DNA of 64,000 nt, taken from NCBI GenBank assembly GCA_964019165.1, contig OZ025268.1, forward strand, positions 9,746,211 to 9,810,210, in the 5' to 3' direction. This DNA comes from Mastigias papua. Taxonomy: Eukaryota; Cnidaria; Scyphozoa; Rhizostomeae; Mastigiidae. The notes beneath the pieces were generated by a model that searched no databases, had not been told where the DNA came from, and saw only the letters and a list, made by a program, of their open reading frames with translations. This document shows, one piece after another, positions 13,801-26,775 of the stretch (the stretch's first letter is position 1; every line of letters begins with the position of its first letter). A program made the position numbers and the translations under genes.

Positions 13801-16800
13801 TTTCTTTTTGCAACATGGAAACATCTGTTTTTACGCTTCTGATAATCCCAACAGCTATGTCCATACATCCCCATAGAACCTCTGTAAAAACTATGTTGAA
13901 CTAATGAAGCCAATGAGAAATTTCCTTGATACAAAATTCGATATAACCTTCGATATAAAGGCATTTCCTCGAAAATGAAACTAGATGATTACCACTTGTT
14001 AGTGCAGTCGAATAGGTAATTGTAAAGAAAATGTGACTTCTTTACTTTTATTTTCGCAAAAATCTCTTCTCAAAAATGAAGCTTCTTGTTATCTTACTTA
14101 TAATATATCTTCGACTTGTTTAAGTCTATTTGTTGACAAGCCCTTAGAGCTCTTCTTCACATAATATATAATTAACGAAACTATTATCTTTGAAGTGTAT
14201 ACGTTCCTATGTATAGCTACTCCTACTGAAAGATAGGGCCTTGGAACTCACATATAAATCCTAGAGAGTACTCCCTACCTTTCCATGCTGGGGCCGTGTA
14301 AACAGCAAATCGACAACATTCACTATTTGGGGCTGGCAAAATGGAACTTTACTAATTTTATACCAATAGACTAAACTTGAAGATGCACGGTTTAAAATAT
14401 GAAATACAATTATAGGTATCTAAATTTAGAGACTAAATATTTGGAGTTCCTTACAAGTGGTGATATTTAGGGGTCAGCAAAAAACTTGCTGACATGGAAA
14501 GCCATATAGAAAAAAGTGAGTACTTCCCCCTGATACAAAGAACTGTCACTAATGCGATAGATCCTCATTCAAAATATACTGAAGAACTTACGTTCAAGTC
14601 ATAATAGTCAGGATATTCAAGTTTTCACTATTAAACTACTGGTACTTACTCCATCGCTCCTTTTCACGATTTAGCTCGTGAATTTGCCTCGCTCTTTTTT
14701 CTCCTAGTCAAGACAGACGTAAAACCGTAGGAAATATTTGTAGAAACAATTGCAAAGTTCATAATAATGACCGAAACGTGATATTATGGAAAGAGGGTGA
14801 ACATGATAATACAGAAAAAAAATACCATACCTATTACAAAAAGAACAAGAATACAATTAAAGTAACAACGAGTTCAAACTAGTTGAAATTCGTATGACAA
14901 TAAAAAAGCACCCTACTTTCCATCACCGTAGAAACGTAGTTTTCCCACTTTATGGGTATTAAGTGTGAGAGCTACAGACAATATAAATGGTCAAAACATA
15001 GCTTGAAATAAAAGGATTCCGTTAAGTAAAGTGAAATTGCTTGCCCTATAAATATGTTCATTCTATTCCATCGTGTTCATTTAAGCCTTGAGAATTTTCT
15101 TATTGCATAAAATACTCAACTTAAAGACAGTTTGTGCATACATGTATGTATACATGCATATAAACATACCACTTAGGGGTCAGTCATTTATAACTCTGGG
15201 TACCGAGGCGAGCTAGAATTGGGGAGGGTATGAAGACTTTGCTCAGGACACATGGGGGTATGAAACTTTGCGTAGAATATTTTTTAGGTATGAAATCCTT
15301 TAAAGACAAAATCTGAAGGAAATCAGCTTAATGATTTGCAGAAGTCTAGTGATCACTCTATTTATATGTATCTATTTGTCAGAGTTTCTCCAATAGCCAT
15401 TTTTTCTCTGATGTAAATTTTCTGTGGTATACTGTGCTATTGTAGTGCTCTTATTAGCAGACATCACAGATGTAAGTTCAAATGAAGTTTCAAGAATAAA
15501 TCAACTTTTCATGAAAATTTTTCAATGCCCTATGCACAGAAATCCAACAAATAATGATATTTGCAATATTTTGTACAAAGGCTATTCTTGCAATACTTCC
15601 CAGCAAATAATTTTGCAGAACACATTTTCTATGTGTGATCTTTTGAAGTAGGTGAAAGTAGCAATTGCTACTTTAAAAGTAGCAGTGAAGAAATCTACCC
15701 TGAAATCCTTACAGGGTAGATAGCAACTGGGGTGTGAAACTTATTACTTAATTCTCAATAAGGTATGAAACGTTTTGGGCAAAAATTGAAGGGGTATAAA
15801 ACTACTGACCATTTTGTAGATTCTAGTCTGCCCCGATACCAAGAGTAATAAATGACTGATCCCTTAATAACGTAAAATTCAACTCATTATAAACATACAT
15901 ATACATACAAGCATGCATACATTGTTGTCTAGTGAGGAACTTTATTCGTAGAAATACTTACTGCGGTACAGCTCTGGAACTAGTTTATAGATCAGCTCTT
16001 GCAAGGTGGGGTCAGATCTATAAACGAGGAAAGTCGTCAAATCTCGATTGGTAAAGAATTGAGATCACATCCATTTTCTCCTAACTCATTTGACGAATCA
16101 AACAATGTAGATTTATATTGATCAATAAATGCTTCTCACAACACACTTAGGCAAATTTCTGTGTCATTTTACTACTCCTTAATAAGAAAACATCGGCATG
16201 CTGCAAATATGCCACTTACTACAAACTAAGTTTCCCACCAAGAAGTTGAAACCATGGGAAAGAAAACAGGATGATCTAAAAACTACCAGTACCATTGAAG
16301 TATACGTGGCAGATGAAAGTTCGATTAACAAAACAGAGAACGAAAAACAGAGCAAGGAATTTAGGAAATTCATTTCTCTATCTCTTCGAGTGAAGTTCAT
16401 CGCTCCCAATAGCCCATACTCCCAGGTGATGGTTGCAACTGTGACACAGTATAGCCAAAGATACTATAACTTGCATTTTTCAGACTTTTGCCATCCTTCC
16501 CCTGGTACCAATAACTTACTAAGCTAGCAAACTACATAAATATTGCACTAATCGTTAGCGTAAAATATTATCATTTTTGAGGTAGACAATTTAGGTAATG
16601 CTAGAAAATATATTTTCTGCTCAACGAGTAATATTTGAAATAATTCGGTGGGAAAATTATATATACTTTCCAGCATTTATATCGCACTGGAAGTTCAGTC
16701 CGGCCCAAGCTTACAAAATAAAGTTTGAAGAAACTCTCCTACTCCAACCTTAGGCCCCTTATCAAAAAGGAGCATCTATCCACTCTGTCTTTGTTCCAGC

Positions 16801-19800
16801 ATTGCTCTTGATACCCTTTTGATCTCTATTTGATTAAATACCTTAGCGCTTGTGTTGAAAATGCTCAAACGCTACGTACCTTATATTAGCCAATGGTTTT
16901 GTTTTGTGTACTTCTGTTTCACACACCGGGCAATTGAATGACGTCTCTAAATACTGTACAATGCAGCTTTTGCAAACTAAAGAAACGCATGATATTATTT
17001 TAATATCAAATTATGCAATACCACGCAAATGTTGGTTATTGATTATAGATTCTAAAAACGAATTAAAAGTATGTGCAGGAGGGCTAAGTCAACTATCACA
17101 TGGTTGTGTAAAACCAATGCATATGGCCATGAAACAACAGTTGTCAATGGAGGCGAATGTGATGCAATATCTAAGGGCTATTATAGGTATAAATATTTAC
17201 TGCTTTTTCATGGTATAGGAAAAGAGCATGCAAACCAAAAGAAAGGTGTGTGATAAACAAAAGTTTAAGATGAGTTTCTTTCATTGTCATGCAAAATAAG
17301 AACCCAATTTTTACGACAGCAGTCAGAAACGGGAGAATATCTCAAAAACTCAATTTTCAACTGAAACTGAAATTCTCACTTAGATCAACCCCTGGCTGTA
17401 TCTGAGCCAACTGTCATTCTAAATAACTTCATACCGTACAAGTTGACCAACATTGTTGCTTAATTCACCAACAGTGCAACTGATTTACATTCGGTTTGTA
17501 AACATTAAGAAAAACAATCTCCTTATGATTCCGCCTGACCGGCTGACTTTCATTCCATATAATTGGATGCCTGGTTAACAATGCAAGAAATGGTTTACTA
17601 AGATCTTGCCTAGGGGAGTCAGACCGAGTAAACGGGCTAGTTCATATCTATACAAACGAGCCGGTAGTCACTTTTTCCGGTAGTAGGAGTTTTTACTATG
17701 TGTGGCATGCTTTGATATTTCCATTAAATCGACATGAATGGAATGGTAAATTTGCCCGGGCACATCGTGTTGCCTAATCTTGCACGTTTGTCTAAAGGGA
17801 GTTCCCGGGTACTGTATCATTACTAGGATGGTGTGCAAGATTTTCCTTGATTGCAAGACAAATACCGGTTCACAAATCTGTACAAAACCTAGAGATACTC
17901 TCACCTTTATTTCGTATCAGGCAGCGGTGGAACATGATAGTGAAGAAACTTTCGTTTGGTAGGAGGAGAAAGTACTATATGGAACCAAAATATAGTACTT
18001 TCCTCTCCAGCCAGATGAAAGTTTATCTTCACTATCTTGTTCCACCGCTACCTAATACGAAATTATTCCTAACTATGTTGTCTTACTAAAGATGAGAGTG
18101 TCTCTAGGAAAAACATTGCTTCATATAGATATAGCCACTTTTGTGCTATAACCTGCTAGGCTATTTTGTATCTTAAAGAACTTCCTATCAAGGGCAAAAA
18201 TGTTTAAAAAGTCATGGTTATTTACCCAGCTGCAATGAGAGACTTATTGAGTTTGGTTTTCAAGTGCTTTGAATAGGTTTAAGGCGTACAGCTCTTTGAG
18301 ACTTCTTCGCATTTTATGTGAAGAAGTGATGGAAAAATTTTGAACAAATAGATCTCAGTAAACAAAACTAAAGATATGTGTCTTGATGAAAATATCAAAT
18401 CACAGACTGAGGGCAACTTATAATCTCTGCGCAGCAAGCTACAAGAATATTCCCTGACATCAAAAGAAGGGTTCTGGCCTTAACCAGATATTGGTATCTG
18501 GTGTCTGTGAACGACGTTGAAGACATGTTCAATGCCGATGATACGTCTCCAGAAGAATTCATTGGCCTGAAAAATGACTCAGTCACAGAAGGTGCATTCA
18601 AAGAGACGATCGTCCCTATAGCCTGGTCAGCAATGGCTTTCTCGTTCCCGCACTCAGCTTGTACACAACATGGCAGCCTATTTCAATAATTCGGTTAAAA
18701 CTAAAAGCATTTTACAGTGCAAGTTTCGCCCATTTGCTGTAGTCTGTAATATACATTCTCGTTATAACTCACTTCAAGTGACATGATGAAAGAAAATTAA
18801 TCTAATAAACGGGTTGAACACAATAGCCTTGCCAAACTACCAAAGTTGTATTTGAGTCCTGCAACTTTGACACGTACCTATTTTCAACGATCTTGCTCGG
18901 ACAGCGTGACAGAGGTCATCTTGCCATAAAGGGTTGCGCAAAGGGTCGCGGTTCGAGAATAGTTGAAAACTACTGTCTTAAAGATCAACACCAGAAAGCT
19001 GGTTAATTGCACAGGACCCCTGCAGTTTCTCCAAAGTAGTTCTTGGGACACCTGCCAATTCCTACTGTATTTCCATGATACCGAGAAATAACTCTTGATT
19101 TACTAATACGATTTCCCGTGCAAGTGGAGTAATATCGCTGTCTGATAGAACTATTATCTACACATCTAATCAACTATGTATTACCAGAGTAACTTCACGA
19201 GCAAACGGAAAATCTCTCAAAAGATACCTTTTGGTACACATCATTTTTCCTGAGATAAAAAACCTTAAAAAGCTATATACTATACATGATGCGAAGCCTA
19301 CATGTAGATATCGCCTTTGATGTTCTTAAAATGTGCTCCAGCACTGCAGTCTGAAGTAAGAAGAACAATGTCGGCACAAGAAAGCAACCTTGTGTAACAC
19401 TACCTGTCACTGAAAATTCTTCCGAGGTAGACTTTCCAATAATTGTTGTAACTAGAATACCGTCATTTACGGCTTCTAACAAGCTGACGCCTTTTTGATA
19501 TACCTTTGCTTCTTCACTACAATTCAAAGAATGGCTGGCGTTGGAGAAGATATACTTTGTGTTGTTGATAGGGAAGAATTTGATAGATAACTGTAATGAA
19601 GGCCTATGGACCTCTGACGTTTCAGACAATGCATGATATCACTGAAAGATCATTGAAAGAACTTTAGCTGTCTTTGTGATATTGAGGGTTATCATTTACC
19701 AATTAAATATCTTCCTGATGTCAGCAATAAGAGACATAACACCAAACATTAAAGGATTTGAATCAAAAATCACAGTGTCTATACAGAAGCCAAATTTACA

Positions 19801-22800
19801 TTTTGATGCCTGACAGCAACCATAATTCCATCATCTTCCAGTCCAGATTATTTTCAGCTGAATAAAACAGTGAAATAATACCAAAAAGTCCACAGAAAAT
19901 CATTAGTATGGATACTTCTTTGGTGCTTACAGGTGATCATGCATTCTTTTTTGTACACAGCTATTGGCTGCTATCAAAAATGCAAATCCCTTCTGTGGGA
20001 CAGAGGAATTTTACCTACAGGCCTACCAGATCCAGGATAGTGGCAGATAAATGAAACATCTCAGAAAATATGATTGTGATAAATCAACTTTGACAAGTAT
20101 TAGCCTTTGTCACACTTTCACATTTGCAACATGATTTTGAACTGTTAACATGGATGCAGCAAAGCAAAAGGATTATAGCTGATGGCATGTAAGACTCATG
20201 CTTCAAATGGAAGACTGCATGCCAGTCCAAGTCAGTCAAGCACAGTTGGCACCAACAAGTGAAGTTATTAATTTTGAACTGAATTTGTTCTTGTGTAAAG
20301 AGGAAGCCTACTAAAAGATTGCAAAGCAATTGTATAGTTATGGTTTTATTTACTGCAAGCATATTTGATGCACATCAAGAAATGCATCAAATGTCCTTAC
20401 AACATTGAGGCAAAACAAGGCTCAAAATCCCCTTAGAAGCAACTTCCCCCACCTCCCTTGACAAATTTGGTGAGTTCTCCCATCTCCATTCTCCCTTCTA
20501 TGATAGAACTTTGGCTACTCTCCATTCTCTCTTACCCATACTACAATCAACTAAAAGCTGTCATATCTTTCATAAACTCTTATTCCATTTACATAATGCA
20601 CTGAAACAAATTTTTGAATTCCTAAAGTTTGAAATCTATTACTTCTTTGTATAAATACTATGATACTAACCATGCATCAAAGACCTATGATTAGTTACAA
20701 TAAAGCAATATCAAATCCATAACATCTGAAACTTCCCAAAGAATATTTCATATTAAAAGTAACTGCAAATTCTTGTATATTCAATGTGTTCTAACTTCCA
20801 TAACCTCATCTATTTGAATCACTCTAGGTCCAATTGAAAACCAAGGTATTTGTGTACTATGGTTTTACAGAATCCACCACTGTGGTTTTCCATAACCCAT
20901 TTCAATGGCATGATAGCTGCATTTGTTCAAAGACATATGGCACTACAACCCATGCTGTATTTACTATTTTCAATGCCAATCATCAGCTACAGCTCCCAAC
21001 CTGTCATTCTATCTGCCTTTGCATTGCATTCTTTGCACAGTCTTGCCAGCCTATTGTCACCCTTGAGTATGCTAACTGGTTATTGTTTCTTGACACTGTT
21101 CTAGGGTGACTTTGTCCCCATCAGTTACATTTACAATCCTTTAGTAACATAATAGGCAGCTTCTCCATCCTTCCTTCAGGTTAATTAACTGCTTGCCTTT
21201 GCTTCAAATCCTCTACTTTGAAGGCAAAGTTTCCAAAACTGCTTCCTATATCTTTGTTTTTCAATAACATGAACTAGTATACTTCAAAATCAAAGCTTTT
21301 GTGCATATGGCTGTTGGGATATTGACTTTCATTTTCAACTTATTTTAAGACAAGTCACAAGTTGTACCCCATTGAGATTTAAATCTCTTCTACAACTGTT
21401 CAGTGCCTTATAGTACACCTCAGTAATCTAATTTGTTTGCAATTCACAATGGCCATCATCTCATGGCATATAGATTAATCCTCACAAATAATTGGAACCA
21501 GATCACCAGAAAATTCATTCATCCAGTTAGATTTATTTTTCAAATTCTTGCTTTGAGCTTTATTTTTTTAGGGTCTGATTCTTACCTGTCACATTCCACT
21601 CAAAGCAGTTAAGGAATTTTTTACTTGCTTGAGAAAATGAACTACTTCTAAATGAAATCATATTCACTTGGTGTTGATAGCGGATCAACTTTATTTGGAA
21701 AAACTCTAAGAGCAGGGGCAATGGAGCAATATTTTTGGTGGTGGGACTTAAGTAAGGAAACTAACAAGACTGAGATATAGAGGGAGCTGAAACGGGTACT
21801 AAAGTATGAAGAGTACAGTCATAGCTCAAGCCTCAATTCCAAAGTCGACTCAAAACGAAAGCAAATGTCTAGCGAGCATTACACGGCATTTCCAAATGAA
21901 GACCAAACGTCGTGTCGGTCTGCATGACAGCATATAAGGATTCACCACGCGCTTTCTTTCGCATTTTCGTCCCATGAACTACCAGTAATATTCAACTGCC
22001 TTTTCTCGAAACTACATAAACCTAATTCTTGAGACAATAATACGATATCTAAATCTAACCTTTCCAGAGCAGCTTTAAATAAATATAGGTCTTTCTAGTC
22101 AAGCTGTACCAAAAAATTCAACCAAACTACTTGACAACCTTCAGCAGGTCAAGCAGCAAAGCAGTTGCCAATAAAAAGTAAGATTTACAGTACGAATTGG
22201 CAGGTCTCATGAAAAAACAAATTGGTATGAGACTCTGAAAAAAAAATTGAAGGCATTCTTTTCGACATTGCTCCGCACTTCTCAGAGATACTTTCGCACA
22301 AGACAGATCTCACTGCCATCATCAGACAGTAGCGAACCCGTAGGTAGTGATGGTAAAGCAATGCCCCCTACCCAGTAATTCGCTGAAATGTATTTGGCGA
22401 CCTTCTAACTTCCTGCTATAACTCGTAACATGATGGATATGTGCAGCTTGATCTGACAGAAATGCATAAAACGAGTTCATAAACACAGTCAAATAGCACC
22501 TTGGTTATACCGCTAAAGCTTCTTAATTGTACATTGCTTCGAACGCAAGTAAAACACTTCCTAATAACAACGAAAGTGATGTTGATGTAAACTTAACTAT
22601 AAATCTCATCGCTAAATGGTCACCAAAGCGATGCTAGTTGAATGCTAGTAGAGGCGGAGCCTGGACATGCTGAGGGGCGTGCTAAAGTAGGGCTATGGGG
22701 GTATCGCACACTCCCGTGCTTTTGCAAAAGCCTTCGGCAATATTTCTGGGCAGTGATTTCATCAGCAAACTCCTATTTTGCATGTGCGTAAATATACATT

Positions 22801-23182
22801 CAAGAGGTGTGTTTCCGTACTACCTAAAAGGCGCTGCACAACACACTTTCCCGAGGGCTTCACCCCCAGTGCCCTTTCTTCATTGCCCCATCCCTTGACT
22901 CCCGATTATTTGACAACCATGCCTCCCAAGTCACCTCAGATGTCTACGAGATATCTACGGGCCTGGGTAGTAACATACAATGTGAAATAAAATTGATAAA
23001 AATACGTTCACAATTAATACTGTCGATCTTCGTATATCAGAGAAGATAACTTACATGAATGGGAACACTCTATCAATGTAGTTGCATCGATCAAATACCC
23101 GCCGCAGAGGATACAAATTAGATGGGCATTGAGCTCCTTTATTGGTCTAACGTATTGCATGGTGTATTTGTGTGACTTGAAT
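7887..23182 (-). CDS. PCGF: Polycomb group RING finger protein (PCGF2/PCGF4-type, BMI1/MEL18-like)
   Basis: Nine coding exons, assembled by eye on the minus strand: 23055-23182 (ATG at 23160, preceded by 22 nt of 5'UTR and a TTTTTTCAG acceptor), 16880-16976, 15962-16017, 14650-14703, 13164-13242, 12100-12133, 8955-9062, 8450-8533 and 7887-8189 (stop TAG). All junctions are GT-AG and every phase agrees, giving 921 nt and 306 aa (human BMI1 is 326). Residues 16-54 form a C3HC4 RING with ligands C16, C19, C32, H34, C37, C40, C51 and C54; the stretches [15 protein letters not shown] and [13 protein letters not shown] are close to BMI1. It continues with [17 protein letters not shown], the block that follows the RING in PCGF proteins. 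Residues 150-220 are a RAWUL domain ([18 protein letters not shown], then [14 protein letters not shown]), split at the same places as I recall for BMI1. The tail is acidic and Ser-rich. Known role: partner of RING1A/B in PRC1, H2A K119 ubiquitination and gene silencing in the nucleus. Assignment to PCGF2/4 rather than another paralogue rests on the RING and is good but not proven. Confidence 0.93.
8753..8914. repeat. Imperfect inverted repeat in PCGF intron 7
   Basis: Arms of ~65 bp around AGCTCTGATC...GTCTATTT...CCCAACC on the left and its complement on the right (GGTTGGGAGCAAATAGACTCGATCAGAGCT region). It lies 40 bp from the donor of exon 7. The strand symmetry makes both strands look weakly coding. 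Confidence 0.55.
9448..11943. mobile_element. 2.5-kb foldback-type DNA transposon (long imperfect TIRs)
   Basis: The left part (9448 to ~10080) and right part (~11110 to 11943) are imperfect reverse complements over more than 600 bp. Examples are GAAGACCAGTACTGTCCTTA near 9860 against TAAGGACAGTACTGGTCTTC near 11300, and AAAATTTTCAGTATATACTG against its inverted counterpart near 11880. Ends are GGGCCATTCCATACG and the inverse of GGGTCATCTCATGTC. Both sides are flanked by TAAT (9444-9447, 11944-11947), a likely 4-bp target duplication. About 1 kb between the arms is unique with no transposase recognisable. It sits in intron 6 of PCGF. The superfamily is unassigned. Confidence 0.75.
12679..13088. 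mobile_element. TTTTATAAGAA-ended MITE, copy 1
   Basis: About 410 bp with inverted ends TTTTATAAGAA and TTCTTATAAAA. Just inside each end are tandem AATTAAGAACAAATTAAGAAC units and GCCTCAAAATTT. The same sequence recurs inverted at 60901-61343. It lies in intron 5 of PCGF and has no coding capacity. Confidence 0.7.
15176..15863. mobile_element. 688-bp MITE with TTA target duplication (PIF/Harbinger-like)
   Basis: Inverted ends of about 45 bp: GGGGTCAGTCATTTATAACT on the left and the inverse of GGGATCAGTCATTTATTACT on the right. Both are flanked by TTA (15173-15175, 15864-15866). A 3-bp TWA duplication with GGG ends suggests PIF/Harbinger. The interior has direct copies of GGTATGAAA near both ends and two small hairpins at 15661-15720. 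It lies in intron 3 of PCGF. Confidence 0.7.
17888..18108. repeat. Foldback repeat with ~100-bp arms
   Basis: The left arm (17888-17989) and right arm (~17999-18108) are imperfect reverse complements. CCTAGAGATACTCTCACCTT pairs with the inverse of AAGATGAGAGTGTCTCTAGG, and AGTACTATAT pairs with ATATAGTACT around a 9-nt loop. It is in intron 1 of PCGF and is probably a decayed MITE. Confidence 0.65.
19273..19629 (-). pseudogene. LINE reverse transcriptase remnant
   Basis: A minus-strand 118-aa frame contains [20 protein letters not shown]. This corresponds to the family block usually read as PFxVTNGVKQGCVLAPTLF in LINE reverse transcriptases (RT motif 4 region). Only this part of the domain survives, with substitutions at conserved positions and no catalytic YADD-type box in frame. 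It lies in intron 1 of the PCGF gene, in the same orientation as the gene, and is not functional. Confidence 0.7.
20400..23054. other. PCGF intron 1, proximal part: no feature resolved
   Basis: AT-rich intronic sequence. Overlapping frames at 20834-21109 have no recognisable family. A CCTTCGGCAATATTT stretch near 22732 resembles ones at 6470 and 10746 and is probably a dispersed repeat. Confidence 0.4.
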
Positions 23183-24241
23183 CTGAAAAAATCAGAAGAG
23201 TCATCTGAAAACAACTGGGTAGCATTCATACATGTAAAACTTTATTAAATGTAAAACGCAAAATCGACATGCATTCTAAATGCTGAAACGTGTCTTTGTG
23301 TTTGTGTTCAGAATATATATTGTACCGTCCACAAACTGAACGTACCCCTAATAAACACTTAATGAAGTCAGAACAAATACGCATGAGCTAGGATACTTTC
23401 TTTCACCCTTTGATTTGAATCCCGTGCTTCACCTATATGGTCCTCATTTCACAAGCAAAATTTTACAAGAAACGGTAGCTATGGAGAAAGTTAATAGCTC
23501 CGAGTGTAAAGTTTGGTAGGAGGAGAGCAACTGTCCTCTAACTATGATAGCCATAAAATCGCTCTCCAGTCTAAGAGCAAAGACAGGAAGTGTAAAGACA
23601 AAAGTAACAAGGCCATGTGTAACAGCAATTCCTCTAAGAGCACTTGGATGATCACAACTCTAATTCAAAAAGTAAAGCTTCTCGAGCAACTACGCTGTGA
23701 TCTCTTCAGCTTTGAAGCTGCTCAGAAAAACATTTCGCTTCAGTTCACTAAGTGTACTTAATTTGATGCTAAAGCCAATGGGTGGATAAAAATTTAACCT
23801 TCTCGCATTTAACGAGAAAAATATTAGAATGCTCAAACTAACTATAGCAATAGCAAGGCAAATCTCGACCAGGTTCCTGGGACGTTTCCTTTGATCCTTC
23901 ACATTTGGGGCAATCTCCAGTAAAGTTTATCACTGTACCAACTAAATTATGCCTGCACACCATAAGCTTATGTCATGAAGCTCTTTCAACATATGATCAA
24001 AACCGCATATGGTAATACCCGTTGACATATGCATCTTACAAACGAGTTCAGTTTCTGAATCTCTGCTTTTAAAATATATTCTGAATCTCTCTTTCATCAT
24101 ATGATCAAAACCGCATAGAGCAAAACCATTGGTATGTACATCTTAAAAGCGAGTTCAGTTTTTAATTCTCTGTTTTCAAAATATTTTCCATGAATTCACC
24201 ACCAAAAACAGAGTTTGTACTGGGATTTTGTCCAGTACATC

Positions 24242-24292
24242 GACTGGCCAGTCCACCCTTGTTCGAGGGAATCAGGGGTGGACTGGTCAGTC
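24242..24292. repeat. 17-bp inverted repeat
   Basis: GACTGGCCAGTCCACCC at 24242-24258 pairs with GGGTGGACTGGTCAGTC at 24276-24292, one mismatch, 17-nt loop. It is close to the solo MITE end at 24335 and is probably part of the same decayed element. Confidence 0.5.
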
Positions 24293-24334
24293 AATCTAAA
24301 GGACAAAATCTTTCGAGGGTACATTGGTAGTATT

Positions 24335-24362
24335 TGGAGGGGGGCCATTCGAGGATTTACGA
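24335..24362. repeat. Terminal fragment of the TCCTCGAA...CCCCC MITE family
   Basis: GGAGGGGGGCCATTCGAGGA followed by TTTACG repeats the right end of the element at 7115-7424. No left end is found nearby, so this is a solo terminus. Confidence 0.45.
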
Positions 24363-26708
24363 AAAATATAATACTGAACAATAAAAAGCTCAAGAACAAA
24401 TAAATCTGAAAAATATGACAATGTAGGGATAGAAAGATTCAGTTAACATCCACTGGGCAGTGTAAAATGTGCATTCAGTCTCCTCAATAATATTGTCTAA
24501 AGAAGACTGCTACAGCCGTGGTAGAGCCACGTTTCAGGTACACTATTTGATATAAGCTGTTGAAAAAAAGGAAAATATGGTCACGATCAGGACTACTGCA
24601 GAACAGCAAAACATGCATTATATAACACACTCACTGCTGGCCGATGATTTTACCAGATTAAATAAATATTTAAAACGCCGGGTTTCTTCTTCAGATGCAC
24701 AAAACACAAATCAATGACAGAGCAATCCGATATAGATAAGAAGCATTCATGTGGTACCAGACTTCGCCCTACTATTTACATCTGTACAGTAAATCGAAAA
24801 ATCTGTGGAGGATTTTTGCCACCATGAATACACAGAAAAATACTTTTTCAATCAAAAATATACGCCCTTTCTCACGCCGTTGTTGAAAGTCATTTATGCC
24901 ATATGCATGCAAAATGGAGTAGTCTACCAGAAAAAAACTTGAGGACACATAGCGACAACAAAAATGTGTTTAACAGGTAATAATAATGAAAAGAAATAAA
25001 GAATAACTGGCAAGACAAGAGGACGAGTCCTAAGAATCAATTTTGAATTTACAGGTCACATAAGGCTGTGAAAAAGCGCAAAAGGTTGTGGGGCAAATTT
25101 ATCGTGAAATCTACGTATTCTGCTTATGCAACAAGTTACTGCCAAGATCTACAAAGTTCAACATTAGATACTCAAATGTGAAATAATGAAAAGGCATAAG
25201 ATAAGACAGACTCTTAGCATTAAAATTTAACGCCAAACAAATAGTAGTACATTTGAAAAGCCGATGACTACCCTTTGACAGGAGCCACGACCTATAAAAG
25301 TAGCAGTTCTATTGAGATTTTACTGAGCATATATACCGTATCATTGTAAGTATAACAATGATGAATATAATGAATCGAAGCATGTACAATAAAAGAGAGT
25401 ATATAGTTGAATTTCTCTACGTTTTAGTTATATACATAGGGAATGCGGCTGACTTATTAAATGTAGAACTTTCTGATGAAGCTATACTGTACAGTATGCT
25501 ATGATGCGATGCAAGAACTCTTCGGGCTTCGGGGAGTGACAGTCAATACTAGTATTAATCCTCAAAATCGCTAAAATTAAAGAATAGGAATTTAAGAATA
25601 TTCTTAGGCTAAAATAAAAAATTCGGGACTATTGAGGTAGGGCAAAAAATTAGTTATTCTCACAAAAACTGTTTATCAGGTTTTGTAACGAAATCTGTCA
25701 CGGGGTTGAAATGTCGAATGGCACAAGTTTCAGAAAAAGTCCAGTAATTCTGTATACAAACGAGACGAATATTTTCACTAAACTAACAAACACTTTACTA
25801 CGGTGCTAATCGCCAACTCGCATAGGCACGAACTGCACACCAAGGCTACCAAAACGAGATCCTGAAACCTTTTGCAACCGCAAAATCCTCCACTTTCTAG
25901 ATGAAACTGGGAAGCCTTTCATGATTTCATGGAGTAAAAGTTGTTGAGGGCCAATAAACACCAGCAGAAACTAAATACAACCGTGGGAAGCATTTCTAAG
26001 CAAAACTGGGAAAACCCCCGCTATAACAACCTACTGAAAATTAGAGCAGAGAGAGCATTTTTCAAAGATGCATCGCAGCGCATTCAATGAGAATCTGGGT
26101 GCCTCTAATTGATACCAAATGACAACTAAATTCCGATTGTCAAAAGAGCTGTTTTCTAATAATATACACAAGCATACGCACATGACATTCTGGGTCTGGG
26201 CAAAAATCAAAGTTAAATGTTCACAGGCCTAGTGCTTCCATTTTACCTTTTTATAAAAGGACAACATGCGTCTCTTTCATTCTGTACAAAGTATTTGAAG
26301 CCCTTGGGATAAAGCACCTATGTTATGTAGATTATAACATAGCCAATAGACTAATGATTATAAAACATGGTCTTTCGCCTGATTGATTTACACCCTTCCG
26401 ATATATTAAACTCGCACTGTCCGGTTGAACTTAAGTTCTCAAGTTTTCTCGAATCTAAATAGGTTTCTAGAGACACCGCTCTTGGCTCCCCACCTGATCG
26501 ATTAGTTTCAGGTTTCGAAAGGGTGTCCTACTTTACAGTGCTTGCTAAAGTGAAAGCGATGATCCTTTTGCCGTCGGTAGCTAAAATTTACTGGTCTCTT
26601 ACTTCCTACTCTTTGGCTGACAAACAGCACGCAGAATGCTTCCTTAGAATTGATTTCCTATGTTATCCCTCGTTGTCATTCATGTTTCTCCGACGGTAGT
26701 TACCTCAG

Positions 26709-26775
26709 GGGATCTTGAAATCGGTAGTAGATGAGGAGTTGGAGAAAAAGAGGAAGTGGAGGAGTTCTGCCACAG
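26709..26775 (+). CDS. Possible isolated small exon
   Basis: A 67-nt stretch bounded by an acceptor (TACCTCAG) and a donor (ACAG|GTAATC) is open in one frame only, reading GILKSVVDEELEKKRKW and ending in phase 1. It is purine-rich and unlike the surrounding AT-rich DNA. No neighbouring exon could be joined to it, and no family was recognised. Confidence 0.15.

Larger units (their letters stand above)
23183..26708. other. Upstream of the PCGF start exon: no gene recognised
   Basis: Apart from the small inverted repeat and MITE end near 24.3 kb I see only AT-rich sequence with short unpatterned frames. Two near-copies of an ATATGATCAAAACCGCATA stretch (23991 and 24099) indicate a local duplication of ~110 bp. 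Confidence 0.4.
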
